Positions 1 through 12,700 of a stretch of 64,000 nt of DNA are shown here, piece after piece (position 1 is the first letter of the stretch; each line of letters begins with the position of its first letter). The position numbers were made by a program, and so were the translations under genes. Location: NCBI RefSeq assembly GCF_028389875.1, contig NC_084663.1, positions 161,866,301 through 161,930,300 of the forward strand, written 5' to 3'. The notes beneath the pieces were generated by a model, which did no database searches, had not been told where the DNA came from, and saw only the letters and a list, made by a program, of their open reading frames with translations. Source of the DNA: Rhea pennata. Lineage: Eukaryota > Chordata > Aves > Rheiformes > Rheidae.

Positions 1-31
1 CCGGGAGCTGCAGGCAGGATGGGGTTTCCTT

Positions 32-36
<5 letters not shown>

Positions 37-82
<46 letters not shown>

Positions 83-129
83 CATATATATAAAGAAGAA
101 GAAGAAGAGAGAGAGAGAGAGAGAGAGAG
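37..129 (+). repeat. Compound microsatellite (TA)n-(GAA)n-(GA)n
   Basis: TA dinucleotides from 37 to about 92 (with a short TACATA interruption), then GAA units to about 107 and GA units to 129. Confidence 0.95.
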
Positions 130-3100
130 GAGGTGGTGGGAGAGGGTCAGGGAAGCTCCGCTGGCGCTGCCCGGCCGTGACACCGGGGACCCGCTGAGGG
201 TCCCAGCACACCTATGCCCCGGGCACGACAGTGGAGCCGGCCGCGGTGCCCCTGGCTAAGAGCCCTCTGAGACCCCAAATCAGGCAACGCCGACGGCAAC
301 CCGTGTGCTGCATATGCATACTTGCATATCATACCATGAGATACTTATGGGATAAAATATGAACATAATCAGCGCAGAACTCCAATAGAAACCTAAGGTC
401 TTGTTGAAGAAGTTGAAGCTCGGCTTCAAAGAGATGCCTAACTACAGCTGAGGGACAGCTACAGGAGATGGACTTTAGACATAGCCTTTCCTTCTGTGCT
501 TCCTTTGTGAACCCCGTTAGGCATCCAGCATGCTCTGGTACGGTGTTTGGAGAATGCAAACACCAAAGTCATCCGTGAGGACTCCATCTCCATATTTGCC
601 CCCCCGCCCCGACTTTCATGTATTGTTGAGTCCTTTCTTGAATGCATGTGCTTGAAAGTTGGGCAATGGCATTTCACTAAAACCTGCTGTAATTGCCCGA
701 GTCCAACTGGTGGCTGGGCTCTGGTCATTTCTTGACCAGCCTTTCTTGACCTTGTTACTGCAATCAGTGAAGAAAAAATGTATGCCTGAAATTTGTTTTT
801 ATGTCCTGAATATTCTGCACACAGTATAGATAATATTTGCTCTCACTTCTTGCCAGCTATTAATTTTAAAATTGGTCCAGGAACCATTACTGCTGGCCAA
901 TATTACTGAAATATTTTGTAGAAACAACACCGATTCATGTATATCTGCACAAGTTAAAGGATATTCTTGCATTCCTATTCTTCTACTAAAAATGTAATAT
1001 TAACATTAGTATTTTCCTATATTCTGAAAATAATCTCAGCAATTTAAATAAAAGTCCCAAACTTAGAAGTAGTGAGAAAGCAAATGCATTAGAATTATGC
1101 TAGTCACAGATAAAAGATACCGAGGGGAATCCAGATCACTCTAAATGGAGTGACACCATGGATTTCAGTGAGATCAGGCTTTTACTCAATATTTTCTTTT
1201 CGTTGATGCTTTGCAATAAATTAATTAGTTTCTGGGCGCCAAATACTCTTCAGTGGGTCATAAATCCTTATGAAAACGTGCTCACTCTTGAAATTGCACC
1301 TGGATCACTTATATGAACATGTCTTAAATTCGTGCAAAAGTTCCTTTCTGTTTAACAAAGTGAAAAGTTGAAGAGGATAACGGATTACAGCAAAATTCAG
1401 TATTTAATTTATATCTCATAAATATGCTTGAGAATGGTCTTTTTCTGACAGGAGCTGATGACAGACTTAGCTTCTGGATGACCGACTAGGACACATTACT
1501 TAAAGACTACTCATCAAGACAATTGCTGAAGACACATTTACAGTTTCTTCTATTTACTTGCTCTGAAATTTTCAACAGTAATTTTTAATGAAGAAAAAAA
1601 TACCTCAGGGCTTTCTCTCTCCAAATGAGCAGAATATTTCATCTCTATCTTGTGGCCACGAAAATATCTCTTACTTTTGAAGGATTCAGGAGCAAGGTTG
1701 CAAGCTTTTAGGGAAAGGGTACTCATTATGAGGCATCGGTTTTATAGGTGTTGGTTTCATAGGAGAGATTAAGTTTTCGTCAGCATCCAGACTCATGCTT
1801 ATAAGAAAACGTTAGTTCTCTCCTGCACTATCTTTCTATAAAATGAAAGAAGGGGAGTTAATCGTCTATTAAATATTTATTTATGATCAGCTGAGGAGTA
1901 GTAATGATAGCCTCAGAGCAAGGTATTACTGTATTTCTGACAAATATGCCTGTCACTTGGGAAGACACCACAAAACTCTGATACAGCTGAACATCTAGTA
2001 GAAAACTAATTCTGGCTGCAGTTGCAAGATGAGTTAATATCCCACCTCATTAAACACATCCTCTTGGTCCCAGAAGATATTCCATCCAAACTCCTTCCTT
2101 GACCATGTCACAGATAGTTGCTCTCTAAAGCTTTTTTTCCTTCCAGTTCTTTAACTTTCTGGCCAACCATTACGCTCCATAGATTGTTTTTCCTCAAATT
2201 CTCAGCTTCCTTTGACACTTCCAGCTCTTCAGTGATTGACATACTCTTCAGTGTCAGTGTTCCTTTTTTTTTTTTTTTTTTTTTTTGATATCATCTTCAT
2301 GGCTCATTGATTCAGTTTTCCCTTCAAGCATCTCAAGCTTTTCTCAGGATACCAGTTCTGCATGGGAGGAGCTTCCTATGAGGTCAGTTGCATAGTATCT
2401 TCCTCCTAATCTCTCCTTAAATTTCACCTCTCCAGTTGTGCCTGCAGAATACTCAACAAAAGCAAGGCAGCTGGTGGGCTGGATGGCTAATTGTGCAGAT
2501 AGGCATGATGATGTTACCCTTTCCTCATCCTGTCTGCATGTTGGATTATGTGTTCTCTTGCATCACACACTAGGATTGTTCACTCTCCAGTCCCAGGAAT
2601 GTTTCTCAGTTTGCATACACAGTAGAGTTAGCTGAAGAGCACAGTTTTAATTTCTCAGGACTTAAGATACTTACACACACATATACATGCATACATAATT
2701 TATTTTATATATATATATAGACACACATTTTTTAGAAAATTAAATTGCTTTTAAAATACCAATGTGTAATGCTTCCAAATAAAATATGCACCTTGAGTCT
2801 TGAAGTTGATGAGGTAACCATCTTTCTTTCATTGGTCTTCTGCAACGGCAGTGTCACCAGGCATCTCTGGAAGCTCCCAAAATGGGTTTATAAGAGATTT
2901 CCACCACCCAAACTAGGACTATTGACCCTGAGACATCACCCTGGAGTCTCTGGCTCTGAAGCCCAGCCTGTATAAGAGCTGGGATTCGGACAGGCTACCT
3001 GGGCTGCCTGCAGCACAAACAGGTGATGCTTGAGTCAGAGCTGTTGTAACCTCAGTTAAAGGTGGGACACCAAAGTCTTGGGGATCCTAACTCCATGACT

Positions 3101-5326
3101 GAGAGAATGGAAGCTCTTATGTGACTGGAATCATATTGGTGCCATCATTTTTTCCTCCCTCATATTTCCTCATATCCTTCCCTCACATTGCCTGGAACCA
3201 GTAAGCCTGAAATCTAATAGCTTGGCCTTGGATGATTCACCTTGACTTTTGCTCAGAGGTGACAGGCCTCCAGCTCTGCAGCTGGAGTAAGGTTAAGTAA
3301 TGTTGGTGCTCTTACTCTAACGTATCTATCATCCATAGGATATCTCAGTCAACGGACTTTCAGATTTTAGGTACTCCACTGCAGAGTACATCTACTGAGT
3401 GATCTGCCCCAATCCCAAGAGTTCAGTGCTTTCAGGATTTAATTCCAGGGAACACCCATGAAAGATATCTTCTGGGATTTCATGCTTGGGATAGGTTTCC
3501 TTTAGAAATTCACATTAACTCGGTGGGGAAAATTTTCCTCTTCTATTCAGCACAAGTGGACCATAAGGAGGTTTTGAAATGTAGTATTGCATCTCATGGT
3601 CCACAGACATGAGGTAACCAAGGGTATTACCAAGGGTAACACGTAACAGCTCCTTCACAGTTTAAGTCTGGTTTAGTTCATATGGGTTCAGGGTATTCTG
3701 ACCATGGACTTAAGTGCACTCTCAAGTCCAAAGTTGTTTGCTGTCAATTTATTTGACTATAAACCCTGGGATCAAGCATGAGATTTAGGCAAAATCTTGA
3801 AAACAATGAGACAGAAAGCTAAGGATAAGGATGTGTGAGATTCTTTAGAGGGACAAATGCACAGGTGGAACAGCTTCAGCTCTGATGTGAATGGGGGGCT
3901 ATGTAGTCATGCAGGTATGATTGTATCGCATAGTTTGGAAATATGTACAGCATGGCTGGATGCTAGAGGGGAAGGGGAGATAAAGATCTCTTCAACCCTT
4001 TAAGGAATTCACAATCCGTATAAGCAAATATTCCATCATTTTGAATTTTAATTTTACTTGCTCTGTATGGTTTATCACAACATACATTTTGGTGGTTCTG
4101 CAGGATCTATCCACTTTGTATCTCTGCATTTTTAACAAATACAAACTAAGACTGTCTCAATGATGGTAGCAGGTTCTTATTCTCGCACTGTTACTCAGAG
4201 AAGCAACATTTCCATGGAAGACATGAACCTCCAAAGAAACACACATGCATCATGTATGAAATTAGACTTTTTCTATGTGTGTAGGTACATGTGCAAATGA
4301 TTTTCATTATTTTGTTGGTGTAAAATCCAGCTCTAAACTCTTTATCAAGACAGTATTTCTAGGATACATTTGAGTATAACAGCAATGCAAAATAAAATAC
4401 AATGTGCGTAACCTAAATATCATATGTGAAGATTAAACTGATTATGCTGTTCTTATTCTTTTACTTTTTTTTCCTTCCTCCTATCCATTTATTTGCCATT
4501 GCTTCTATCCCATTTAGTTGCATGGTTATTGTTGCTAGCAATCACAATCATCAATGTTATGAACCTGAGTGGGAAGGGTATAGGCAGGTAAGGTGTGACC
4601 CATAGGCACAATGCTCTTCTTTGCACCCTCTGCTTGACAGATGACAATGTCCACATGCTGTAGCTCTCCAGAAGGCTTCATGGTAAGCAAGGCACCCTTG
4701 TATGGAGCTGTAGCTTATGGTTAGGAACAAGGCTTATCTTGGAGAATAAAGTTCAAGATCTGCCTAAAACTTTTCTTTGGTTTGGGACACTTACAGGATC
4801 ACTCTTGTTCTGAAGTCACTGTGAGCAGAAGCAGCAGACTGGGTCTTTCTCTTACGCCTAGCCATTTTCACAACAAAAGGCTGCATTTTCCCTCAGCCAG
4901 ATTTACTGATCTTGGCCAAATAGATAAGCAGTTTTCGGAAGGGGACTGCTGGAGAGTCCTATATAAGCACACTGTGTGGTAGCAGAGCCCTTACTCTACT
5001 AGGAAACCAGCCGAAAAATCACTCACTGTGCATGCCCATGGGATGAAAAATCTGCCAGGGATGCAAAAAGAAACTGTCTGGATATCAATCCCTAAGAAAA
5101 GACATGATGATCCAGTAGTGCTTCAACATTTTTGTAATAGATTTTGAAGCTAAATCATGTTGACAGAACCAGGCTGGGGAGAACTAGGAAATCTGTGTGG
5201 CATTTCTCTGGTGGGGTGGTGGGCATGGGCAGCATGAGGGCTGGGCCTTACAGCCCACACCACTGGAGCACATCTGATTGCATCCTGAACCCTCCTTTTA
5301 TTCACAGATAGCTGCAGGGTTTTGTG
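130..5326. other. Intergenic DNA, no gene seen
   Basis: Mixed-composition sequence without recognisable coding exons. It contains a T23 run at 2264-2286 and a short TA microsatellite near 2705-2720. The short open frames are not supported by similarity or splice structure. Confidence 0.6.

Positions 5327-5361
<35 letters not shown>
5327..5361 (+). repeat. Poly(A) run, 35 nt
   Basis: An uninterrupted A run. The sequence on its left shows no poly(A) signal at the right distance, so a retroposed origin is not supported. Confidence 0.9.
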
Positions 5362-5364
<3 letters not shown>

Positions 5365-5448
5365 GCTGGGGAGGTATTGGTTTGTCGGGAAGCAGGTTGC
5401 ACATGGCAGAGCATGGGCAAGGTCATCCCCGCAGGTCAGGGACACAGT

Positions 5449-5489
5449 CCCACTGCTTGGGGGCTCAGCCCCACGGCTTGGGGGCTCAG
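5449..5489 (+). repeat. Short tandem duplication, about 20-nt unit x2
   Basis: Two adjacent copies of a CCCAC(T/G)GCTTGGGGGCTCAG-type unit in a GC-rich patch. It makes a repeated peptide in one open frame, but the frame is not otherwise gene-like. Confidence 0.75.
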
Positions 5490-5699
5490 GTCAGCCCTCC
5501 CCAGTGACCCAGACTGCCCCCGCAGGAGCTTGGGGGGGGGGCTCTTTAGCTTTGGCATTGGCTCTTCCGCAGAAGGTCGGGGACGAGCGTGGGATGAGCC
5601 AAGCTGGAGGCATGCGTTGTGGGGCCTGTGCCTGGCTCAGCGCTGGCTCTGACCTCGGCCTGGCACATCTGTGGCTTGGAAGCCAACCCAGCAGGAAGG

Positions 5700-6880
5700 G
5701 GAATTAAGAGTTTATCAGCCAGCGGGTGATAGGCAACCCGGGCTTATGCTTAAACATGACGCCAGCCCCATTTTTAGGGAGAATACCCCAAGGTATATAT
5801 TTCAATGTGACAGGAAGATCACCCTCAGCTTATGAGACTGTGTCCGGATGCAATCTTCACCTGGATTGTTCACTTTCTTCCCTGTGCAGGACTGAGAGAT
5901 TTAAAAAATTTCTCCTTAATACTATCCCCCCCCCCCGCCCACGTTACAGCGCAGCTGGAGATGGGAAGGGCGATAAGGCCAGGCCGTGTGTGGCTGCCGC
6001 TGCCTTCATGTGTGGCTGCTGTTTTGACACGTCTGCGCCGAAGCAAGGGCTGCTGCAGCCAGACCTACGAGGGAGGCACTTCCACGGGCAGAGGTTTGCA
6101 GTGTAATGAACAGCCTTATCGTCGCTGGTATCTTTACAACTGCTTAGATGACTTTTTAATTGTGGCTTAATGCATTTAATTATGACAACTCTTCCCCATT
6201 TTCAAGTATGATGTATTAATATTACAGATCATTAACACTGCTAAATTACTGTAATGACACAGAGTCCTCAGTGTCCCAGTTAGACGAAAAAAAGACCTGC
6301 TTTTCTCATTTGGCTCTTTTGTTATTTGCCTTATAGGAAATTCATGCACGATCCTTGAGTCTTTAAAGCATGTAAGAGAGGCTGCTGCTGCTGCAGCACC
6401 CTCCTTATTAAATTATTGATAGAGAAAATCCCCCATGTAAAACTTCCCCAGCCTGAGACGGCACAGGAGCTAATATTGTCTTTCTAATATCCACTCCATC
6501 AATATAAAAGTTAGAAAGCCTCGGCTCTCGAGCGGGTCCCCCCTCCCCTCGTTAATAATTAGAGCAGACCGTATTTAACATCTGCAAAATAGTCATGCTT
6601 ATAAGGAATGAGAAATGCGAGATGTTCCATTCTGTTTGCAATGGTTAGACCGTTTTAATCTCTTAACTTCAATATATGTCCTCTAGCAGGCTATACTTCT
6701 TGGATTTCATTTTTAGATCCTTAAGGCTGCATATATCTGTCAAACAGACATAATGAATTTAAAGTGCTAATGCCTAGAAGACTAGAAAAAACATTGAAAT
6801 ATATCCTCGGTTGATTAAATTACCACCTCTAGCTACTTTACCTTCTTATGTCCAAACAGATTTCCCTTTTTACTTACCAA
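5700..6880. other. Candidate conserved non-coding element cluster
   Basis: This is non-repetitive, non-coding sequence of moderate AT content with many TAAT/ATTA homeodomain cores and an ACAAT-type (SOX-like) core near 6474. It lacks the homopolymers and microsatellites seen elsewhere and abuts CpG island 1. This texture is typical of developmental enhancers near a SOX gene. No alignment was possible, so conservation is inferred and not shown. Confidence 0.3.
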
Positions 6881-7134
6881 GTACCGGATCTGGAAGATGT
6901 GGAAGATGTAATTTCATGGTAAAAAAATATATAAAAAAAATAAAAGCATGCACAGGTCTTTAGACAAGTACATTTTTCTTTAAACTTCTTTTCAGATATG
7001 TGCCTATATGATGGGGCTTGCTACTGACTGGAGGTATTTTCAGTTACACCCAGCCTCCAGGGTAGCCCTAGGGTGGGAGCAAGCGACTTTGGTGTAGTGT
7101 TCTCGAAATCTAATTAGCGGGGAAATCTGGGGCA

Positions 7135-7370
7135 TTAGCTCAAGCCGCCTTTCCCGGGCAGCGCCGCGTCCGACGGCGGAGCGGGCGCGGGCGCGGGCGG
7201 CCGCCCCGTCCGACCGCCGCGGCTTGGGGGAGGGAGTGTGGGGCGCGTGGGGGGGACACACGCGCGCGCTGGCCGCAGCCCCGCGGAGCGGCCGCGCGGG
7301 GGGAGCCGAGCGCGGCCCGGAGCCGCGAGCGCCCGACGGAGCCGGCACCCGGGGCAGGAGAGCAGATTTG
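7135..7370. promoter_or_regulatory. CpG island 1 (no assigned gene)
   Basis: About 235 bp of very dense CpG sequence (runs of GCGGGCGCGGGCG type) inside AT-rich DNA. No reading frame resembles a known protein. The left end of a minus-strand frame running through it is compositional. It could be the promoter of a non-coding RNA or an unmethylated regulatory element. Confidence 0.55.
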
Positions 7371-7439
7371 TAGCGCTTTGAAACGAAACGTTATAATCCC
7401 TCCAACAATCCTGTTGACTGTGAGCTGTAGCACTAGGAG

Positions 7440-7735
7440 TACAACACCGCGGAAAAGAAAAAAAAAAGGGGGAAAAAAAAGAAGAAAAAAAGATACATTG
7501 TTGGATAAACAGCTTCTTATAGGTAAAAACTGAATGGCCCAAATAGATGAATAAGGCGGCACAATGGGGGGGGGGGGGGGGTGGCAAAAGGAAATGAGTC
7601 AGTGGCGGTGGAAGAAAAAGGTAAAAGTGAACAGAGGAGAGAAAAGGAGAGAAAAGAAAAAATGTAAATGAGTGAGACAAAAAAGCAAAGAGAAAAAGAA
7701 AAGAGAACAAGAGAGGGAAAGAAGTAATATTTTCC
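7440..7735 (+). repeat. Polypurine-rich tract with G16 run
   Basis: The plus strand is strongly purine-biased: GAAAAGAAAA-type runs at 7450-7495, a 16-nt G run at 7566-7581, then AGAGGAGAGAAAAGGAGAG-type sequence to 7735. A pyrimidine-rich stretch follows at about 7767-7815. The minus-strand open frame across it encodes only Phe/Ser/Leu low complexity and is not a gene. Confidence 0.7.
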
Positions 7736-8784
7736 TTGATAAAAATGCACAAAAGGGAAGATGAACTTTGTTCTTTTTCTCTTTCTACTCTCCTCTCTCT
7801 TTCTGCTTTTCGCCTCGCAGCACGCCAGCCTAAGCTGAGAGCTGTAATGTCATTAAATTGCAAATGCTTTTTCATTTCCGACACACACTGTTTACTTATC
7901 TGGCAAAAACATATGTTGGAAGGAATCCGTTAAATTCTGCCCATTGCCTTGGGTAAAAGTGCAATGGAAACGGACCCACTGAGCTTCTTCTTTCTTCTTC
8001 TTTTAGCACTTCCCTTATCTACAAGACTGCTTCGCAGAAAACTGGCTAGTTCAATGAAAAATGAAGATACAGCAGGAGATTAGAGAAGAACACTGAGCAA
8101 AAAATTCCTGGAGAGAGGGTCACTCCATTGCAAATGATTTCACTCTTCTAGATCTGCATAAATTACTATTTTTAAGGCATCTCCAAAGTCTGTATATTTT
8201 TCTCACTCTGTCAAACATTTAATTTCACGCCCCGTGTTCTGAATATGCTAAAATGCATATCTCTGATGCACCTTTAAGCCAGAAAAACGAATGCAAAATT
8301 GAAGATAAAATGATGTGATTTGCACTACAAGCCTATTACTTGAGGTATTTACATATAGTTTACCTCTGCAGTTCTGAGAATGATTTATTAAAAAAAATCT
8401 GGATTAAGCTCATATAAATATGTATAAATCTTTGTTTAGAAAATAGATTTTGCAGCTGTTGTGTCAAAAAGTTCTTTAAGGTTCTGTGAAGAATTTTCCT
8501 TTTAGCGTGCTTTAAAAAAGAGGGGAAAAGGACAGTATTTGACATCCTGCTTTGGCAGGAAAACACGCACACACGCACACACACGTTCAGACATTCGGGA
8601 TTTCTTTTTCTAAAGACTCATTTTATTTCGTACTTTTCTTCCTAAAGTTCTCCAGCTCTGTCCTTCTCATTTCGTTCACTGCGATTCGATCCAAACTGTG
8701 CTCGGGATTTTCCCGAGCATGTAAAAGAACGGGGCAGGTGTATGGAAGCAAGTGTAAAGTGGGGAAAAACAAAACAACGGTGGG

Positions 8785-8828
<44 letters not shown>
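8785..8828 (+). repeat. Poly(A) run, 44 nt
   Basis: The longest homopolymer in the window, sited at the left edge of CpG island 2. Its length may be an assembly estimate. Confidence 0.9.
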
Positions 8829-8832
<4 letters not shown>

Positions 8833-8839
8833 GGAAGGA

Positions 8840-9760
8840 TGTTCACCGGGAACGGGCGCAGCCAGCGGCCAGCCGAGGCTCAGCGGCGCGGGTGGGGGGA
8901 GCCGTCCCACCCTTCCTCCGCGTCCCGCCGGCGGCTCAGCTAAGCGGAGCCGTAGAAGTTACGTCTCTGATTTTGGAAACCGAGCTCCTCTCTCAGCCCC
9001 GCTCTCGAAGCAGCAGTAGCAGCGGCGGCGGCGGCGGCAGCACGTCCCAGCCTTGGCCTCTCCTTACCTCTCCTTCCCCCTCCCCCCCCCCGACATTAAC
9101 CGGCGCGGAGCACAACGCCCCGCTCCCCTCTCCCCCTGCCCCGGGGGGCTCCGGGCGATCTCGGAGTTAGCCGGAGGCGAGGGAGGGCGGGCGCCGCCGG
9201 GAGGCGGCCGCTGCTCTCCGCCTGCCGCCGCGGGACGCCGGGCCCGGGGAAGGGCCGGGGCCCCCGAGGCTGCTTTAACAGCGCTGCGCTTAAAGCGAGA
9301 AAGGGCCGCGCAAGGCCGACGGACGGCTGCGGGGCGGGGGCGAGGGCGTGCGGGAGCTGCAACCCGCGCACGCCTTCTCCGGCGGGGACCGGCGGCGCCG
9401 GGCGGCCTAACGAGCCCCCCTAGCGGCGCTTCGCCCGCTCGTCAGCGGCGGCCGCTGCGGCCGGGCCCCCGCGGCCCCTCCGCGGCGCCCCGCGCAGCGG
9501 CCAGCCCGCCTTGGCCCCGCTCGCACAGCCCCTCTCCGCCCTGCGCCGACGCTTCGGAGCCAGCACGGCCTCAGTCAGGCATCGTTCGAAGAGAGGAAGC
9601 GAAGCAGGCAGCCCTGGAGCCGCCTTCGGGAGGTGTCCTCCTTCTTTGCGACTCGTCTTCCCCGTCGACGCTTCCAGCCCCTGGAAAGCAAGTCCCGCAC
9701 CCCGGGAAATCGGGAGACTCCGCACAGCGATGGGACGCCTCTCCGGAGCAGCACACACAA
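8840..9760. promoter_or_regulatory. CpG island 2 (no assigned gene)
   Basis: About 900 bp of GC-rich, CpG-dense sequence following a 44-nt A run. Long open frames exist on both strands (for example 9053-9796 plus), but they are Ala/Arg/Pro/Gly-rich, low-complexity and overlap one another, so they are not convincing genes. By remembered synteny this side faces SOX21. An HMG-box reading frame is not present in the window. Confidence 0.6.
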
Positions 9761-9799
9761 CCCAACTCTGTTCGCGGGTGCATGAAGCGAAGCTGAGGT

Positions 9800-12700
9800 T
9801 ATCACCCCAGGCACTGAGGACATGTGTAGATCTGCCTCCTCAGGAGCCCCGTACAGATAGAGCCATGTATAATGAATCAAGGAAAGAGAAATTAACCTAA
9901 ATAAACTTCCAGAATACTTTAAAACACTGCTAGAATTTCCTTTCCGCAATGTGCAGCACATGTCACAGCAATGATCAAGGGGTGAGATGCATAAGCTGTA
10001 AGGGAGAAGCTTGGGATGTGCGTACTCAACTGAGAAGAAAATACGGTTTCATATAACTTCAAGGTCGATATAAGATATAGCTGGAAAACCTTAAATAAGA
10101 TAAATAGCTTAAATAAGGTAAATAGTTCAAATAACTGCAAAGACTTTAATTAATACATAAATTGCAACACTTCCATGGGGATTTGGTGCCCTGGAAGTAA
10201 TTCTCCTCTCTTTCCTCCAATATTCTATTTTCGTCTCTAGAACAGAAGAGATTTTCTGCTTTCCACTATCCTCAGCAAAGAAATGTATCACTGTATGACA
10301 TAACAAAGTTACCTACAATGGTGTGACCCATATATATGTACTGCTTGCTGCACATTTTGGTCTTCTAACAGACCTCAGAGATAAAAAATTGAAATTAATT
10401 GTCTATACATAATATAAACTCAGTGGTAGAAAACTCCCCCCTTTTTTTTTTCTCTGCAGGTGGTCACCTTATCTAGTCAGTGCACTGAAATTCTGCACTT
10501 GTGTAAATATATTAGGCTGATCAGAGTTGTAACTCCTCTTCTGTTGCTTTGTATTTTGTCTGCTCCCAAGACCCAGAATGACTTGGGCCACTGGTAGAGG
10601 ACTGACACAGATTACTGCATTGGTCGGTTAGAGATTCGAGTCTGAGCTCATCCCTTGTTCCCGCACAAGCAGGAAAGGAAGAAAAAATCAAACATATTCA
10701 CTTCCTGAGGAGAAGCAGTGTGACCCTCATGCACCAATGATTTCAGACACGAAGTCATGGTAATAAGAGATTCATACAGGCTATCACTTCATGTTTAAGC
10801 AGGAGAAAAGTGAAGAAATGAGGGAAGTACATTCCTGAGAAAGGCTTTATTTTGAAGCAATGAGGTACATCTCACACTTCTCAGGAACAGGTCTGCCGAT
10901 GATCGGGGATGTAGCAGCTGAAAGCAGTTACCTTGTGCAGGATGGAACCAAACTGTGCAGAGGACAACTCACAGCCCCCCGCAACACGTTAGCTCTTAAA
11001 ATAGTCCGAGGGGGACAGGAGTTCCCTGCTGCGTGAGCAGAATGCTTGCCCCACTGCAATGAGAATTTTCCTCTAACCAGGCAGTGGGTACTCTTCACAC
11101 AGTGCCAATTTGCTGGAACTCCATAGGCTCAGCTTCTACAGTGAAGAACAGTAATCGAGTGAAGCTCTACAATCAACCACCTCCATTCCACTCCACTAAC
11201 GCAGTTTGTTTTTAACAACTACCCAGCATGTTCTACTTTTTACGTATCAGGACTTTGGGCCTATACCATTATTACCACACCAAAGTTAGTATTCTGAGAG
11301 TCTTAATCCTGACTGCAATCAACTGCAGAAGCTACAGTTCATCAGGACAGGAATGGATCTAAGTAAGGTTATTTGTAATTTTAAGTTGCTGTTATTTCAT
11401 TCTAATTAACAATCAAAGAAGTTGGCTTTGCACTAAAGGAACAGACACACATCGTGACCCCTTGCACTGAAAGGACAGCCGCACATATGCCTATGGAAGA
11501 ACTCCTAAGAACCAAAACTGCTCTAGAGAAAAGGACAGGCCAGTGACCAGATAATGGTACTGAACACATACCTGTAAAAGTGCTGCATCTGTCTGAGACC
11601 TGAAAGCAGCAAATAGAGTCCCAGACACTCCAAGGGTATGAATCAGTGACTGACAGACTAAAAGTCTTTTTCCTATCTTTACAACTTCACTAATGAAAAT
11701 GTGGGACAAGATGACGCTAAAGGTATTACCCCAACCACCACCACTTTGAGAATTAGCGTTAACTTTTTCTAGAAGCTCCATCACCACCTGCTTGGTCTTC
11801 TAGCAGTCAGTGGAGGCTTCCCTCCTTGGGCATGAAGGCGAGAAACGAGCATCTACCAGGGAAACCCTGGAGATTTAACTGCATGGGAATCAAGAAATAA
11901 GAACAAAGGCACAGAGCAAGACAAATATCCATAGCCCTAGATTATGAAACATTTAAAGGTATCTCTTGGTATTACTCATCTTTATCTCCAGCACAATATA
12001 GATGCTATAGAAATTTTATCTTTCCCAAATTCAGTCTAGCTTCTTGGTCCAGAATTAGTTCCAAGCAATTTTTATCTCCTGTCTATGAAAAAAGAGCAAT
12101 GTATCCTTGTCACTGTAAACTTTTTGTGTTTTATAAACCCATCCCAGTCCTCTGCATTACTTTAATGTAATACTATCTGAATGAATGCATCAACCCTACT
12201 GGATCCTACATAGCTAGTGTAGTCTATCACAGGAGTACATATCTGAGCTCTGAGTAGCACTGCCATATGCACTGTAGAAAACCTCCCATATGGTTTCTGA
12301 AAAGCGGTTACAGAACACGTGCACCAGGCACTTTTCAAAGTAAAACAGATCTGTTCATTTTTATTTTCAAAATACCAGAGCAGTAAAATCATGTAATTGA
12401 GTAATCACTTGCCAAATTTCCCTTTTTTAATCTAATCTATTCTGAGTTACATCAGAGCCAAAATGCAAATTAAACTGGTAAGGTTCCAATATTTTTTCCC
12501 CTTTTAGGTACTCATAAGTAAGGAAATTTTAAAAACCATTTATTTTGTAGGCTGTAAATTTTGGAAAAAAAAAAAAAAAAAACAAAACAGCCTGAAGTAA
12601 ATTTTTATAGATAATAGGTTAAATAGCAGCCTGATGTAAATTTTGATCTCTTCTTAACGACTCTAATGTTCATTTTATAAGATTTGATTTGAAAATAATT

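Noticed and set aside
5726-6170. Two overlapping plus-strand open frames (126 and 112 codons) within the candidate conserved element
   Set aside because: They overlap in different frames, have no family similarity or splice context, and the sequence looks regulatory rather than coding.
7135-7884. 249-codon minus-strand open frame
   Set aside because: Its Phe/Ser/Leu-rich part is the complement of the purine tract and its Arg/Ala/Pro part is the CpG island. Purely compositional.
9053-9796. 247-codon plus-strand open frame in CpG island 2
   Set aside because: Low-complexity Ala/Arg/Pro/Gly composition, overlapped by equally long frames on the other strand, no domain or family similarity. It is expected by chance at this GC content.
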